This document shows, in pieces, positions 33,697 through 42,087 of a stretch of DNA of 64,000 nucleotides. Origin of the DNA: Actinomycetes bacterium (GTDB taxonomy: Bacteria; Actinomycetota; Acidimicrobiia; Acidimicrobiales; RAAP-2); NCBI GenBank assembly GCA_021778895.1, contig JAJYBR010000001.1, positions 124,001 through 188,000 on the forward strand, written 5' to 3'. The notes under the pieces were generated by a model, which worked only from the letters and a program-made list of their open reading frames with translations, was not told where the DNA came from and searched no databases. Every line of letters starts with the position of its first letter. The first letter of the stretch is position 1. The position numbers and the translations under genes are program-made.

Positions 33697-34044
33697 TCAA
33701 GGCATTTCGGCGGCGACTCCTTCGAACGCGCGGAGTTCGACGCGACGGTTGCAGCGCGCGGACGCCGAGGCGGCGAGTTCCCGAGCGAACTCGAGGCTCG
33801 GGGCCCGGATGATCCAGAAGCCGCTCATGTACTCGTCGCTGCGCACGAAGGGTCCGTCCCGGAAGACCGCGGGCGTGCGGCGACCGTCGACGACAATCGC
33901 GGTGTCTGGCGCCACCAGGCCGCCAGCGAAGACCCAGTGGCCGTCTTCGACGAGGTGGCGGTTGAAGTCGTCGATCGCCGCCATCTCTTCGGAGGTCGCC
34001 GAGGCGGAGGTCCTGTCGAGCACTGAGACCATGTAGTGGGGCAT
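33697..34044 (-). CDS. YciI-like (YCII domain) protein
   Basis: A 115-residue protein of the YCII/DGPF family: HYMVSVLDR, DGHWVFAGGLV and the family signature DGPFVRSDEYMSGFWIIRA, including the conserved Asp and the small loop. Such dimeric ferredoxin-like proteins often accompany extracytoplasmic sigma factors or have ring-cleavage-related lyase activity. No sigma gene is adjacent here. ATG with GGAGG 5 nt upstream; the region above it carries a large inverted repeat that includes part of that site. Confidence 0.9.
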   Translation of the reverse strand: MPHYMVSVLDRTSASATSEEMAAIDDFNRHLVEDGHWVFAGGLVAPDTAIVVDGRRTPAVFRDGPFVRSDEYMSGFWIIRAPSLEFARELAASASARCNRRVELRAFEGVAAEMP

Positions 34045-34052
34045 GGGCGCCT

Positions 34053-34118
34053 CCAGACGCGTTGTGCTCGCGAGGTTACCGGCGCTCGTGGCGAGCGACC
34101 CCGCCGGACCGCGTCTGG
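34053..34118. repeat. Nested inverted repeat in the divergent gap (9-bp outer, 6-bp inner arms)
   Basis: Outer arms CCAGACGCG (34053-34061) and CGCGTCTGG (34110-34118) are perfect complements; inside them CGCTCG-TGG-CGAGCG (34083-34097) forms a tight hairpin. The left outer arm touches the ribosome binding site of the YciI-like gene, so an RNA structure could affect its translation. Confidence 0.6.
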
Positions 34119-34202
34119 CTGAGAAGGCTCCTCGCGGCGACGTTGGCGAGCCCGTCCCGTCGCCCCTGTGCGCTCTCCGGCTCCGCGTGGCGATGAGAGA
34201 AG

Positions 34203-35000
34203 ATGGTCGCGATGGGCCGGCTCGAGGACATACGGCTGTCGTTCAACCAGGTGGCGCAGATCTACGACGATGTCCGACCGTCGTATCCGCCTGCGCTCTT
34301 CGACACGCTCTTCGAGATGCTGCCCCCGCGCCCCGAGATCGTCGAGGTCGGCCCGGGAACCGGCCAGGCGACCAAGGACCTGCTGGCGCGGGGAGCCACC
34401 GTTCAGGGCATCGAGATCGGTCCGGCGATGGCCGCCCTCTTGCGAGCGAACCTTCCCACGGACTGTCTCCGCATCAGGGTCGGGGACTTCGAGAAGCTGG
34501 ACATCCCCCCGGCCAGTGCCGACGCCGTCTTCTCGGCGGCGGCGTATCACTGGATCACTCCGGCGGCGCAGACCGACCAGCCCGCACGCATCCTGCGAGA
34601 GGGCGGGGTCCTCGCCGTCGTCGGGCTCGTCCAGGTGGACTCGCCAACCGATCACGGCTTCTTCGCCGCGGCGACGCCGATCTGGGAACGCTACGGAGAG
34701 ACGGACACGGACCTGCCCGCCCCCACTCGCGATCGCGCCGACTCGGCCATCCGCGCCGTGCTCGAGGCCGACGGGCGCTTCAGCGAGGTAGCCATCCATC
34801 GCTACGACTGCGACCAGTCCTACAGCGCCTCGGACTACCGCAAGCTGATGATCTCGTACTCCGACGTCCAGATGATGGACGATGCCCGTCGCGTCGGGCT
34901 GCTCGATGACATGGAGTCGTTCGTTCGCAGCGACTTCGGCGGCCGAGTGACGAGGCCGCTCGTCGCCGTGCTGACGACGGCGACTCTCTCCCCCCGTTGA
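34203..35000 (+). CDS. Class I SAM-dependent methyltransferase
   Basis: About 265 residues. SAM-binding motif I is VEVGPGTGQATKDLL, with the acidic end of strand 2 in GIEIGPAMAALL and motif post I/III around DIPPASADAVFSAAAYHWI. The N-terminus FNQVAQIYDDVRPSYPP is typical of a large clade of small-molecule methyltransferases. No substrate clue. ATG at 34203; an in-frame ATG at 34212 is equally plausible. It is divergent from the YciI-like gene and stands alone. Confidence 0.85.
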   Translation: MVAMGRLEDIRLSFNQVAQIYDDVRPSYPPALFDTLFEMLPPRPEIVEVGPGTGQATKDLLARGATVQGIEIGPAMAALLRANLPTDCLRIRVGDFEKLDIPPASADAVFSAAAYHWITPAAQTDQPARILREGGVLAVVGLVQVDSPTDHGFFAAATPIWERYGETDTDLPAPTRDRADSAIRAVLEADGRFSEVAIHRYDCDQSYSASDYRKLMISYSDVQMMDDARRVGLLDDMESFVRSDFGGRVTRPLVAVLTTATLSPR

Positions 35001-35179
35001 CGCGCGCAGCCGTCACGGCGCGATCGAGGCACCGAGACGAGGAAGCGATCCAGAGGTCGTCGTCCCGGCTCGGTCGGTGGCCGGTGCTGCCGGGAAGTGA
35101 GGGTTCGTGAAGGGGATCCTCGCTCACGCCCCGGCATCATTGCCGTGCGGGTGGACCACCGTACGGGGTCAACCCCTTT
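35001..35179. other. Intergenic stretch between methyltransferase and tRNA-Ala
   Basis: About 180 bp without a gene. Two small hairpins are visible: CGGCA-TCAT-TGCCG (35132-35145) and GGGG-TCAA-CCCC (35165-35176) followed by TTTT on the plus strand, the latter a possible weak terminator for the methyltransferase. No promoter-like box stands out. Confidence 0.4.
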
Positions 35180-35255
35180 TGGTGGAGGTAAGGGGATTCG
35201 AACCCCTGACCTCTTGACTGCCAGTCAAGCGCTCTACCAACTGAGCTATACCCCC
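35180..35255 (-). tRNA. tRNA-Ala (anticodon GGC)
   Basis: Cloverleaf on the minus strand: acceptor GGGGGTA/TACCTCC with G3:U70, the alanine identity pair, D arm GCTC/GAGC, anticodon stem CTTGA/TCAAG with loop CTGGCAG (anticodon GGC), T arm AGGGG-TTCGAAT-CCCCT, discriminator A and an encoded CCA (35180-35182). Body 35183-35255, 73 nt. Confidence 0.97.
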
Positions 35256-35277
35256 GAGGACCCGCCAAGCCTAGCAG

Positions 35278-35982
35278 TTACCCCTTTCGGTCCTCGACGA
35301 GCAGGGCGTCGGCCAGCGCGTCGGGATGCGAGCGGAACGGGGAGTGGTCACTCACCAGATCGATGATGGTGTCGCAGCTTGCAGCCATCTCGTCCTGGAG
35401 GCTCGGGTCGATGGCCTGGTCGTCTAGGCAGCGCACGTAGCGACGCGGCACCGCGACGTCGGCGGCCTGGCGCGGCGATCGAAAGCTCGCGAGTGTCTGA
35501 CGTCCCATGCGGGCGACCTGGGCTGCGGCGTCCTCGGGGGAGAGGTGGCCGTAGAGGGCGGCCCCCGCCAACTCAGGATCGAGCGTCAGCCAGGCGCCCT
35601 CGAGACGCATGGCCTCATCGAGCGCGGTGCGCACGCGCACGCGCCGTGACGCCTCGGTGGCACTCTCGCCGAGTCGGGGCACCAATGCGGCGATGTACAC
35701 GATCTCGCGCACGTCGAGATGGGGTGCGGCCTCGGTGACGACCGCTCCGGCGTAGCTGTGGCCGACGAGGATGACCGGTCCCGCCGCGGCCGCCGCGGTG
35801 ACGACGGCCGCGGCGTCGGCGGCCAGGTCGGCCGAGCCGTTGCCGTCGTCGTGGCTGCTCGGCAAGGTGGGGGCGATCCAGGCGGTGCCGCGCTGGTCGA
35901 GGACCCGCGTCAGTGGCTCGAACGCCCACGGGCCGTGCCAGGCACCGTGGACCAGGACGTAGGTGGCAGCGGGGGCAGTCAC
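35278..35982 (-). CDS. Alpha/beta hydrolase (esterase-like)
   Basis: A 234-residue alpha/beta hydrolase. YVLVHGAWHGPWAF gives the HG oxyanion loop, GHSYAG the nucleophile elbow with Ser, and DHSPFRSHPDALADAL the C-terminal His with a preceding acidic residue. The HGAWHG and GHSYAG forms resemble plant methylesterase/hydroxynitrile-lyase-like and salicylate-esterase-like proteins found in many actinobacteria. Substrate unknown. The GTG start has a TAGCCT box 6 nt upstream. Transcribed away from leuS, toward the tRNA. Confidence 0.88.
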   Translation of the reverse strand: MTAPAATYVLVHGAWHGPWAFEPLTRVLDQRGTAWIAPTLPSSHDDGNGSADLAADAAAVVTAAAAAGPVILVGHSYAGAVVTEAAPHLDVREIVYIAALVPRLGESATEASRRVRVRTALDEAMRLEGAWLTLDPELAGAALYGHLSPEDAAAQVARMGRQTLASFRSPRQAADVAVPRRYVRCLDDQAIDPSLQDEMAASCDTIIDLVSDHSPFRSHPDALADALLVEDRKG

Positions 35983-35988
35983 GCCGCA

Positions 35989-35994
35989 AGGCTA
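35989..35994 (-). promoter_or_regulatory. -10 box TAGCCT of the alpha/beta hydrolase gene
   Basis: Minus-strand TAGCCT with 6 nt to the GTG at 35982; back-to-back with the leuS promoter. Confidence 0.6.
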
Positions 35995-36022
35995 CCCACG
36001 CGAGCCCGGGCACGCCGGTTCG

Positions 36023-36028
36023 TAAACT
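36023..36028 (+). promoter_or_regulatory. -10 box TAAACT of leuS
   Basis: TAAACT with 6 nt to the ATG at 36035. Confidence 0.65.
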
Positions 36029-36034
36029 GGGCCG

Positions 36035-38497
36035 ATGGCCCGACCTTTCGACGTCCACGCCGTGGAGACCAAATGGCAGGAGCACTGGGCGACCGAGGGC
36101 ACCTACGAGGTCAACAACGACGACCCGCGCGAGCACTTTTACTCCTTGTGCATGTACCCGTACCCGTCAGGCTCGGCCCACCAGGGGCACATCCGCAACT
36201 ACACCTTCGGTGACCTGGTCGTGCGCTACCAGACCATGCGGGGCAAGGCGGTGCTGTCGCCCTTCGGTTTCGACTCCTTCGGCCTGCCGGCCGAGAACGC
36301 CGCCATCAAAGCCCGGAGCCACCCGCGCATCTTCACCGAGGCGCGCATGGCCGAGCTGCGCTCCTCGGTCGAGCGGCTGGGGGCGGTCTACGACTGGCGC
36401 CGCCTGGTCGTCAGCCACGACCCCACCTACATGAAGTACGCGCAGATGATCTTCCTGACCTTCTGGCGGGCCGGGCTGGCCTACCGGGCGACCGCGCCGG
36501 TCAACTGGTGCCCGGGCTGCGGGACGGTCCTGGCCAACGAGCAGGTCCTGCCCGACGGGACCTGCGAGCGCTCGGGCGACCTCGTCGAGCGCCGCGAGCT
36601 CGAGCAGTGGTTCTTCCGCATCACCGACTACGCCGAGGAGCTGCTCAACGACCTCGACGGCCTGGAGTGGCCCGAGCGCGTCAAGGTGATGCAGCGCAAC
36701 TGGATCGGCCGGTCGGCGGGCGTGGAGTTCGATCTGCCCCTGGTGTCGGACCCGTCCTTGGCGCTGCGCGTCTTCACCACGCGTCCCGACACCGGCTTCG
36801 GCATCACCTACGCCGTCGTAGCGCCCGAACACCCCTTGCTTGAGCACCTGACGACGCCCGACCAGCGCGAAGCGGTGGACGAGCTGGTGACGCGGGCCCG
36901 GGCCGCGAGCGAGCTCGAGCGCACCGCGACCGCCGAGGACGGCTCCCTGGCCAAGCGCGGCGCGTTCACCGGCAGCTACGTGCGCAGCCCCTTCACGGGC
37001 GCGGAGGTCCCCGTCTACGTGGCCGACTACGTGCTCGGCAACTACGGCACCGGGGCGATCATGGGCGTGCCGGGCGAGGACGAGCGCGACTTCGCCTTCG
37101 CCCGCGCCTACGACCTGCCCGTCGTGCGCACGGTCGCGCCGCCCGCGGGACACGAGGGCGCCTACGGCGGCGAGGGGCGCCACATCAACTCGGGCTTCCT
37201 CGACGGGCTCACGGTGGCCGAGGCCAAGGCCGAGGCCACGCAGTTCCTGGTCGAGCACGCCGAGGGACACCCCACGGTCAACTACCGGCTGCGGGATTGG
37301 CTGATCTCCCGCCAGCGCTTCTGGGGCTGCCCGATCCCGATCGTGTACTGCGACAGTTGCGGCATCGTGGGCGTGCCCCTCGAGCAGCTGCCGGTGCTGG
37401 CCCCCGACGACGTCACGATGGACCAGACCGGCCAGTCGCCACTGGCCACGCATCCGGGCTTTCGGGACACCACCTGCCCCCAGTGCGGGGGACCGGCCCG
37501 GCGCGAGACCGACACGCTGGACACGTTCACCGACTCGTCGTGGTACTTCTTGCGCTTCGCCGACCCCTTCACACCCGACCGCCCCTTCGACGCGGTCCAG
37601 GCGGCGCGCTGGATGCCGGTCGACCAGTACATCGGGGGCATCGAGCACGCCATCTTGCACCTGCTCTACGCGCGCTTCTACACCAAGGCCCTGGTCGACG
37701 TCGGGCTGGCTCCCGGCCTGCCGCGCGAGCCCTTCGCCCGGCTGTTCACGCAGGGCATGATCCGGCTCCAGGGCACCAAGATGTCCAAGTCCAAGGGCAA
37801 CCTCATCGCCCCCGAGCGCTACTTCGACACCGTGGGCGCTGACGGGCTGCGGGTCTTCCACCTGTTCGTGGGCCCGCCGGCCGACGACGTCGACTGGACC
37901 GCGCAGACCGAGGACGTCATCGAGGGCTGCGCGCGCTTCCTGGACCGCATCTACCGTCTGGCCACCAGCGACCTGGCTGCCCGCGAGTACGACGCGTCCC
38001 GCGACGACGCGGTGCGCCGCGCGGTCCACCGCACGATCGCCAAGGTGGGGGCCGACCTGGACCGCTGGAGCTTCAACACCGCGGTCGCCGCGCTCATGGA
38101 GCTCCTGAACGTGCTGACCCGCTGGGCCTACGCGGAGAACACCGTGTCCACCGCGACCTTCGACGAGGCGCTCGACACCCTGCTCGCCCTCCTGGCCCCA
38201 ATGGCACCGCACCTGTCGGCCGAGCTCTGGGAGCGCCGTCATCCCGACGAGCCTTCGGTGCACCTCCAGCCGTGGCCGATCGCGGACCCGGCCTGGACGG
38301 TCGAGCCCCGGGTGACGATGGTCGTCCAGGTCGACGGGAAGGTGCGCGCCCGCCTCGACGTCGATCCGGAGATCACCGAGGAGTCGGCGCACGCGGCCGC
38401 GTTGGCGCATCCGGACGTCGTGCGCTGGCTCGACGGGCGCGCTCCCGTGCGGGTCATCGTGCGCGCCCCGCGCATGGTGAGCGTCGTGACGCGGTGA
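36035..38497 (+). CDS. leuS: Leucyl-tRNA synthetase
   Basis: An 820-residue class Ia synthetase. HIGH-type motif SAHQGHIRNYT (HQGH 49-52), tryptophan-rich NWCPGCGTVLANEQV in the zinc/connective region, the editing domain between about 220 and 400 (TTRPDTGFGITYAVVAPEHP), KMSKSKGN at 582-589 and a C-terminal anticodon-binding and VKVRARL-like tail (VDGKVRARLDV). Its substrate set would include the unusual tRNA-Leu(UAA) at 3407. Leaderless-type start. Overlaps the following metallopeptidase gene by GTGA. Confidence 0.98.
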   Translation: MARPFDVHAVETKWQEHWATEGTYEVNNDDPREHFYSLCMYPYPSGSAHQGHIRNYTFGDLVVRYQTMRGKAVLSPFGFDSFGLPAENAAIKARSHPRIFTEARMAELRSSVERLGAVYDWRRLVVSHDPTYMKYAQMIFLTFWRAGLAYRATAPVNWCPGCGTVLANEQVLPDGTCERSGDLVERRELEQWFFRITDYAEELLNDLDGLEWPERVKVMQRNWIGRSAGVEFDLPLVSDPSLALRVFTTRPDTGFGITYAVVAPEHPLLEHLTTPDQREAVDELVTRARAASELERTATAEDGSLAKRGAFTGSYVRSPFTGAEVPVYVADYVLGNYGTGAIMGVPGEDERDFAFARAYDLPVVRTVAPPAGHEGAYGGEGRHINSGFLDGLTVAEAKAEATQFLVEHAEGHPTVNYRLRDWLISRQRFWGCPIPIVYCDSCGIVGVPLEQLPVLAPDDVTMDQTGQSPLATHPGFRDTTCPQCGGPARRETDTLDTFTDSSWYFLRFADPFTPDRPFDAVQAARWMPVDQYIGGIEHAILHLLYARFYTKALVDVGLAPGLPREPFARLFTQGMIRLQGTKMSKSKGNLIAPERYFDTVGADGLRVFHLFVGPPADDVDWTAQTEDVIEGCARFLDRIYRLATSDLAAREYDASRDDAVRRAVHRTIAKVGADLDRWSFNTAVAALMELLNVLTRWAYAENTVSTATFDEALDTLLALLAPMAPHLSAELWERRHPDEPSVHLQPWPIADPAWTVEPRVTMVVQVDGKVRARLDVDPEITEESAHAAALAHPDVVRWLDGRAPVRVIVRAPRMVSVVTR

Positions 38498-39060
38498 GCA
38501 CGGCGCGCGTGACGGTCGAGCCGCCACGCTTCGATCGGCCCGAAGTCGAGGTGCGCGCCTCAAGCCGGCGAACCAAGACGGGGGCGGCGCACTGGTCGGG
38601 CACGAAGATCGTCGTCCAGATCCCCGCGCGCCTGCGGGGGCGCGAGCGCGCCACCTTCGTCGACGAGCTCGTCACCCGGCTGCTCGCCCAGCGCCCCCAG
38701 CACGCCTCCAGCGACGCCGATCTCCTGGCGCGCTGCCGTTCATTGGGCGAGACGTACCTGGATGGCATCGCGCCCGCGGCGGTGCGCTGGTCGGCGAGCC
38801 AGCGCATGCGCTGGGCGTCGTGCTCCCCGGCCACGCGGGAGATCCGGGTCTCGTCCCGGCTGCGCGCCTGCCCGGTGTGGGTCGTGGACGCCGTCTTGGT
38901 CCACGAGCTGGCCCACTTGATCGAGGCCGATCACTCGTCACGCTTTCGGGCCCTCGCGGCCCGCTACCCGCGCCAACGCGAGGCCGCCGTGTACCTGGAG
39001 GGCTACGCCCTGGGTCTCGGACTGGCCAGTGAGGGCGATTCCTTCGAGGCCGAGCGCTAG
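38494..39060 (+). CDS. YgjP-type (DUF45) zinc metallopeptidase
   Basis: A 188-residue protein with HELAH (137-141) and His147 in EADHSSRF as the zinc site and the upstream SASQRMRWASCSPATREIRVSSRL block that defines the YgjP/WLM-related DUF45 family. Proteins of this group are predicted cytosolic zinc peptidases related to SprT; no substrate is established. It is translationally coupled to leuS (GTGA), which is unusual company but may simply reflect compact packing. Its stop overlaps the stop of the convergent PAC2 gene. Confidence 0.88.
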   Translation: MSTARVTVEPPRFDRPEVEVRASSRRTKTGAAHWSGTKIVVQIPARLRGRERATFVDELVTRLLAQRPQHASSDADLLARCRSLGETYLDGIAPAAVRWSASQRMRWASCSPATREIRVSSRLRACPVWVVDAVLVHELAHLIEADHSSRFRALAARYPRQREAAVYLEGYALGLGLASEGDSFEAER

Positions 39061-39938
39061 TCCGCCTCGCCGCGCAGGAAGCGCTCGAGCTCGGCGGCGA
39101 GCTCGTCCCCGCTGGGCAGGTCCTCGTCCACTCCCGGGTCGACGGCATCGAGCGACGACTCGAGCTGGCGCACCATGGCGTCGTGCTCGGGGTTGGCCGA
39201 GATGAGGTCGTCGATGCGGCGCCGGGCGTCCTCCGCGGACTCGCGCAGGGTCCCGGCGTCCAAGGTGAGGCCGGCCACGCTGGCCAGGCCGTCGATGAGG
39301 GCGGCGGCCGCCAGGGGGTAGCCCATGGATGCGACGTAGTGCGGCACGCGGGCCCACAAGGTGAGGGCGTCGATGCCGGCGTCGGCCAGGTCCAGCTCGA
39401 GGACCGCGCCGATGCCGGCGGGGACCTCGATCTCGCCGGGCACCGTCCCCACGCGCGCCAGCAGGTGGCTGCTGCTCGCCGGTGCCGTGCCGATGACACG
39501 GATGGGGCGGGTGTGCGGAGCGGGCGCCGGGAAGGCACCGAGGCCCACGACGAGGCGCACGGCGTAGTGACGGGCCAGCTCGCTCACCACCTCGGCGAAT
39601 TCGCTCCAGTGGAAGTCGGGCTCGGGTCCCACGAGGAACAAGACGTCGGCCCCGTCGCCGTCGTGCCCGTAGCGCACCTGGATCTCGGGCCAGGTCAGCT
39701 CGGTCGTGACGCCGTCGACGATGCGGGCCATGGGCCGCCGGGCGCGCTGGTCGATGAAGTACTCGGTGTCGAACGTGGCCAGGATCTCGGTGCCACAGGT
39801 CGTCAGCAGCGTCGTGATCGCGGTGCCGGCGCCGAGGCCCGCGTCGATCCAGCCCTCCAGCGCGTAGACGAGGACGGGCTCGCTCAGGGCCGGGTCCGCC
39901 TGGACGATGAGGCGGTCGTGGATCTGGTCGTCCATCAT
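39057..39938 (-). CDS. PAC2 family protein
   Basis: A 293-residue PAC2-domain protein: LVYALEGWIDAGLGAGTAI, ILATFDTEYFIDQRARRP, VLFLVGPEPDFHWSEF and VPHYVASMGYPLAAAALID are the conserved blocks, followed by a helical C-terminus. In eukaryotes and archaea PAC2 proteins help assemble proteasomes; many actinobacteria carry one near but not in the proteasome gene cluster, and no proteasome gene is seen in this window. The ATG overlaps the TGA of the phosphotransferase gene (ATGA), so the two are coupled. Confidence 0.92.
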   Translation of the reverse strand: MMDDQIHDRLIVQADPALSEPVLVYALEGWIDAGLGAGTAITTLLTTCGTEILATFDTEYFIDQRARRPMARIVDGVTTELTWPEIQVRYGHDGDGADVLFLVGPEPDFHWSEFAEVVSELARHYAVRLVVGLGAFPAPAPHTRPIRVIGTAPASSSHLLARVGTVPGEIEVPAGIGAVLELDLADAGIDALTLWARVPHYVASMGYPLAAAALIDGLASVAGLTLDAGTLRESAEDARRRIDDLISANPEHDAMVRQLESSLDAVDPGVDEDLPSGDELAAELERFLRGEAD

Positions 39939-40960
39939 GTCTCCAGTGTGTCGCGGGCCCGCTGTGCGAGGGTCGCCACGTGGGTGGGGAATTCGGTGAC
40001 CGCACCCGGGTCGCCGCCGGTGGCTCCGGCACGATAGCGGGTGTAGACGCCCTGCAAGATGCACGCGAGCTTCCAGAAGCCGAACGCCTGGTAGAAGGCG
40101 ATCGTCCCGAGGTCGAGGGGGGAACGCTTGGCGTAGGCCGCGAGGACCTCGGCCCGCGTGGCGAATCCCGGTGCGGTCGTGGGTGCGGCGCCGAGCAGGA
40201 CGGTCACGTCGTCGTCGGGCTCGGCCCAGTAGTCGAGCAGCAGCCCGACGTCGGCCAGAGGATCGCCGAGGGTGCAGATCTCCCAGTCGAGGATCGCCCG
40301 CACGGTGCCGTCGGGCGCCAGCACGGTGTTGTCCAGGCGGTAGTCGCCGTGGACCACCGTCGTGGCCTGAGCCGGCGGGATCGCGGCGGCCAGACGTCGG
40401 CCGACGTCGATGACGCCGTCGACACCCTGGCCCTCGCGCATCTGCTCGTACTGGCCCAGCCATCGATGGATCTGGCGCTCGACGTACCCGTCGCGGCGGG
40501 CCAGGTCGCCGAGGCCGGCCCGGTCGACGTCGACGTCGTGCAGTGCGGCCAGCGTCTCGGCCAGGTGGTCGCCGACGCCGGCCCGGGTCTCTCCGTCGAG
40601 GGCCTGCTCGGCCTGCTCGCGGTCGCGCAGCACCAGGCCGTCGACGAACTCCATCACGTAGAACGGCCGCTCGGCGACGCCGGGGTCGTCGCACAGGGCC
40701 AGCGCCTGGGGCACGGGGATGCCCTGGGGCCCCAGGGCGGCGATGATGCGGTACTCGCGCGCCATGTCGTGCGCGGTGGGCAGCACGTGGGACGCGGGGG
40801 GCCGGCGCAGCACCACCACGCGTCCCGTGGCGTCCTCGACGCGGTAGGTGAGATTGGACCGGCCACCGGCGATCAGGGTCGCCCGGAGGGGTCCGACCAG
40901 CCCCACGTGGCGCGTCAGCCAGCCGTCGACGCGGTCGTCGAAGGCGTGTGCTGCGGTCAT
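39935..40960 (-). CDS. Aminoglycoside phosphotransferase-like kinase (ACAD10/11-type)
   Basis: A 341-residue kinase-fold protein with VVHGDYRLDNTVL (HGDxxxxN catalytic loop), ILDWEICTLGDPLADVGLLLDYW (DWE metal motif) and an N-terminal IAGGRSNLTYRVE. The layout matches the phosphotransferase family fused to or linked with acyl-CoA dehydrogenases in fatty-acid catabolism, rather than true antibiotic kinases; no dehydrogenase gene is adjacent here. The ATG has a TAGCCT box 6 nt upstream. It leads the two-gene unit with the PAC2 gene. Confidence 0.9.
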   Translation of the reverse strand: MTAAHAFDDRVDGWLTRHVGLVGPLRATLIAGGRSNLTYRVEDATGRVVVLRRPPASHVLPTAHDMAREYRIIAALGPQGIPVPQALALCDDPGVAERPFYVMEFVDGLVLRDREQAEQALDGETRAGVGDHLAETLAALHDVDVDRAGLGDLARRDGYVERQIHRWLGQYEQMREGQGVDGVIDVGRRLAAAIPPAQATTVVHGDYRLDNTVLAPDGTVRAILDWEICTLGDPLADVGLLLDYWAEPDDDVTVLLGAAPTTAPGFATRAEVLAAYAKRSPLDLGTIAFYQAFGFWKLACILQGVYTRYRAGATGGDPGAVTEFPTHVATLAQRARDTLET

Positions 40961-40966
40961 GGTCGG

Positions 40967-40972
40967 AGGCTA
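40967..40972 (-). promoter_or_regulatory. -10 box TAGCCT of the phosphotransferase gene
   Basis: Minus-strand TAGCCT with 6 nt to the ATG at 40960. Confidence 0.6.
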
Positions 40973-41011
40973 ACAGGCGCTCTGGAGGGCCTCAGACGGC
41001 GGCAGTCCCGG

Positions 41012-41017
41012 TAGGCT
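41012..41017 (+). promoter_or_regulatory. -10 box TAGGCT of the first thioredoxin gene
   Basis: TAGGCT with 7 nt to the GTG at 41025. Confidence 0.6.
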
Positions 41018-41024
41018 CGCCCTC

Positions 41025-41354
41025 GTGCAGGCAGTGACCGACAAGACATTTGCGACAGCCGTGCTCGACCGCTCGCGGGACGTGACGGTCGTGGTGGACC
41101 TGTGGGCCTCGTGGTGCGCGCCGTGCCGGATGCTGTCGCCGATCCTCGAGCGCGTCGCCGCCGAGACGCCCGACACTGTGGAGTTGGTGGCCGTCGACGT
41201 CGACAGGAACCAGCGCACCGCCCAAGCCATGGGCGTCCAGTCGATCCCCGCGGTGATGGCCTTCCGCGACGGCGAGGTGGTCGACTCCTTCGTCGGCGCG
41301 CGCAGCGAGCGCTACGTCCGCAAGTTCCTTCGCCGGGTGTCCGGGGGAAAGTGA
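41025..41354 (+). CDS. Thioredoxin
   Basis: A 109-residue single-domain thioredoxin with the redox pair Cys31/Cys34 in LWASWCAPCRML; the motif is CAPC rather than the standard CGPC, which should shift the redox potential. The cis-Pro loop is VQSIPAVMAF. No signal peptide, so cytosolic. The next gene is a longer paralogue with very similar N-terminus (DATFQTAVLERSK versus DKTFATAVLDRSR), indicating a tandem duplication. Each gene keeps its own leaderless promoter box. Confidence 0.95.
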   Translation: MQAVTDKTFATAVLDRSRDVTVVVDLWASWCAPCRMLSPILERVAAETPDTVELVAVDVDRNQRTAQAMGVQSIPAVMAFRDGEVVDSFVGARSERYVRKFLRRVSGGK

Positions 41355-41370
41355 GCGACGGGGCTCCCGG

Positions 41371-41376
41371 TAAGGT
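41371..41376 (+). promoter_or_regulatory. -10 box TAAGGT of the second thioredoxin gene
   Basis: TAAGGT with 6 nt to the ATG at 41383, in the 28-bp gap between the paralogues. Confidence 0.6.
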
Positions 41377-41382
41377 GAGCCC

Positions 41383-42087
41383 ATGACTGTCGTCACCGAT
41401 GCCACCTTCCAGACGGCGGTCTTGGAGCGTTCCAAGACGGTGCCCGTGGTGGTGGACCTGTGGGCCACGTGGTGCGGCCCGTGCCGCACCCTGTCGCCGA
41501 TCATCGAGAAGGTGATCGCCGAGACGGGCGGGTCGGTCGAGCTCGCCACCGTCGACGTCGACGCCAATCCCCGCGTCGCCCAGGCCTTCGGCGTCCAGTC
41601 GATCCCCTCGGTCTTCGCGCTGCGCGACGGCCAGGTGGTCGACTCCTTCGTCGGGGCCCTGCCCGAGCACGCCGTGCGCGAGTGGGTCGGCCGGCTGGCT
41701 CCCGGTACCTCGCGGCTGGAGGATCTGGTCGCGCGCGGCGACGAGGCGTCGCTGCAAGAGGCGCACGAGCTCGACCCGGACAACGTGGACGTCGCGGCAC
41801 GCCTGGGCGAGCTGTGGCGGGCGCAGGGCCGCCTCGAGGAGGCCGAGCAGCTGCTGGCGCCCTTCGAGCGCACCGTGGCCGCCGCGACGGTGCTGGCGCG
41901 CGTGCGCCTGGAGCGCCAGGGCGTCGTGCTCGACGGCGACGTCGACATGACCCTCGACCATCTGCTCGAGCAGTCGGCCGCCGACGAGCAGGCGCGGGCC
42001 AACCTGCTGACGGTGCTCGACGCGCTGGGGCCCGAGGACCCGCGGTACCTCACGTACCGCCGGCGCCTCATGAACCAACTGCACTAG
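41383..42087 (+). CDS. Thioredoxin with C-terminal TPR-like domain (CnoX-type)
   Basis: A 234-residue protein: an N-terminal thioredoxin domain with Cys31/Cys34 in WCGPC and cis-Pro in VQSIPSVFAL, then about 120 helical residues (LEDLVARGDEASLQEAHELDPDNVDVAARLGELWRAQG and on) resembling the TPR part of CnoX/YbbN chaperedoxins. CnoX proteins hold unfolded proteins and pass them to GroEL or DnaK. Its stop shares one base with the GTG of the FolP-like gene. The CGPC motif suggests real redox activity, unlike the enterobacterial YbbN. Confidence 0.93.
   Translation: MTVVTDATFQTAVLERSKTVPVVVDLWATWCGPCRTLSPIIEKVIAETGGSVELATVDVDANPRVAQAFGVQSIPSVFALRDGQVVDSFVGALPEHAVREWVGRLAPGTSRLEDLVARGDEASLQEAHELDPDNVDVAARLGELWRAQGRLEEAEQLLAPFERTVAAATVLARVRLERQGVVLDGDVDMTLDHLLEQSAADEQARANLLTVLDALGPEDPRYLTYRRRLMNQLH

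Noticed and set aside
35097..35366. Small plus-strand frame reading through tRNA-Ala
   Set aside because: GIRTPDLLTASQALYQLSYTP is the well-known false peptide produced from the complement of a tRNA gene.
39935..40960. Aminoglycoside resistance gene
   Set aside because: Kinase motifs fit, but the protein matches the ACAD10/11-type phosphotransferase group; nothing points to antibiotic resistance.
41025..42087. Thioredoxin pair as a frameshifted single gene
   Set aside because: Each has its own start, promoter box and complete active site.
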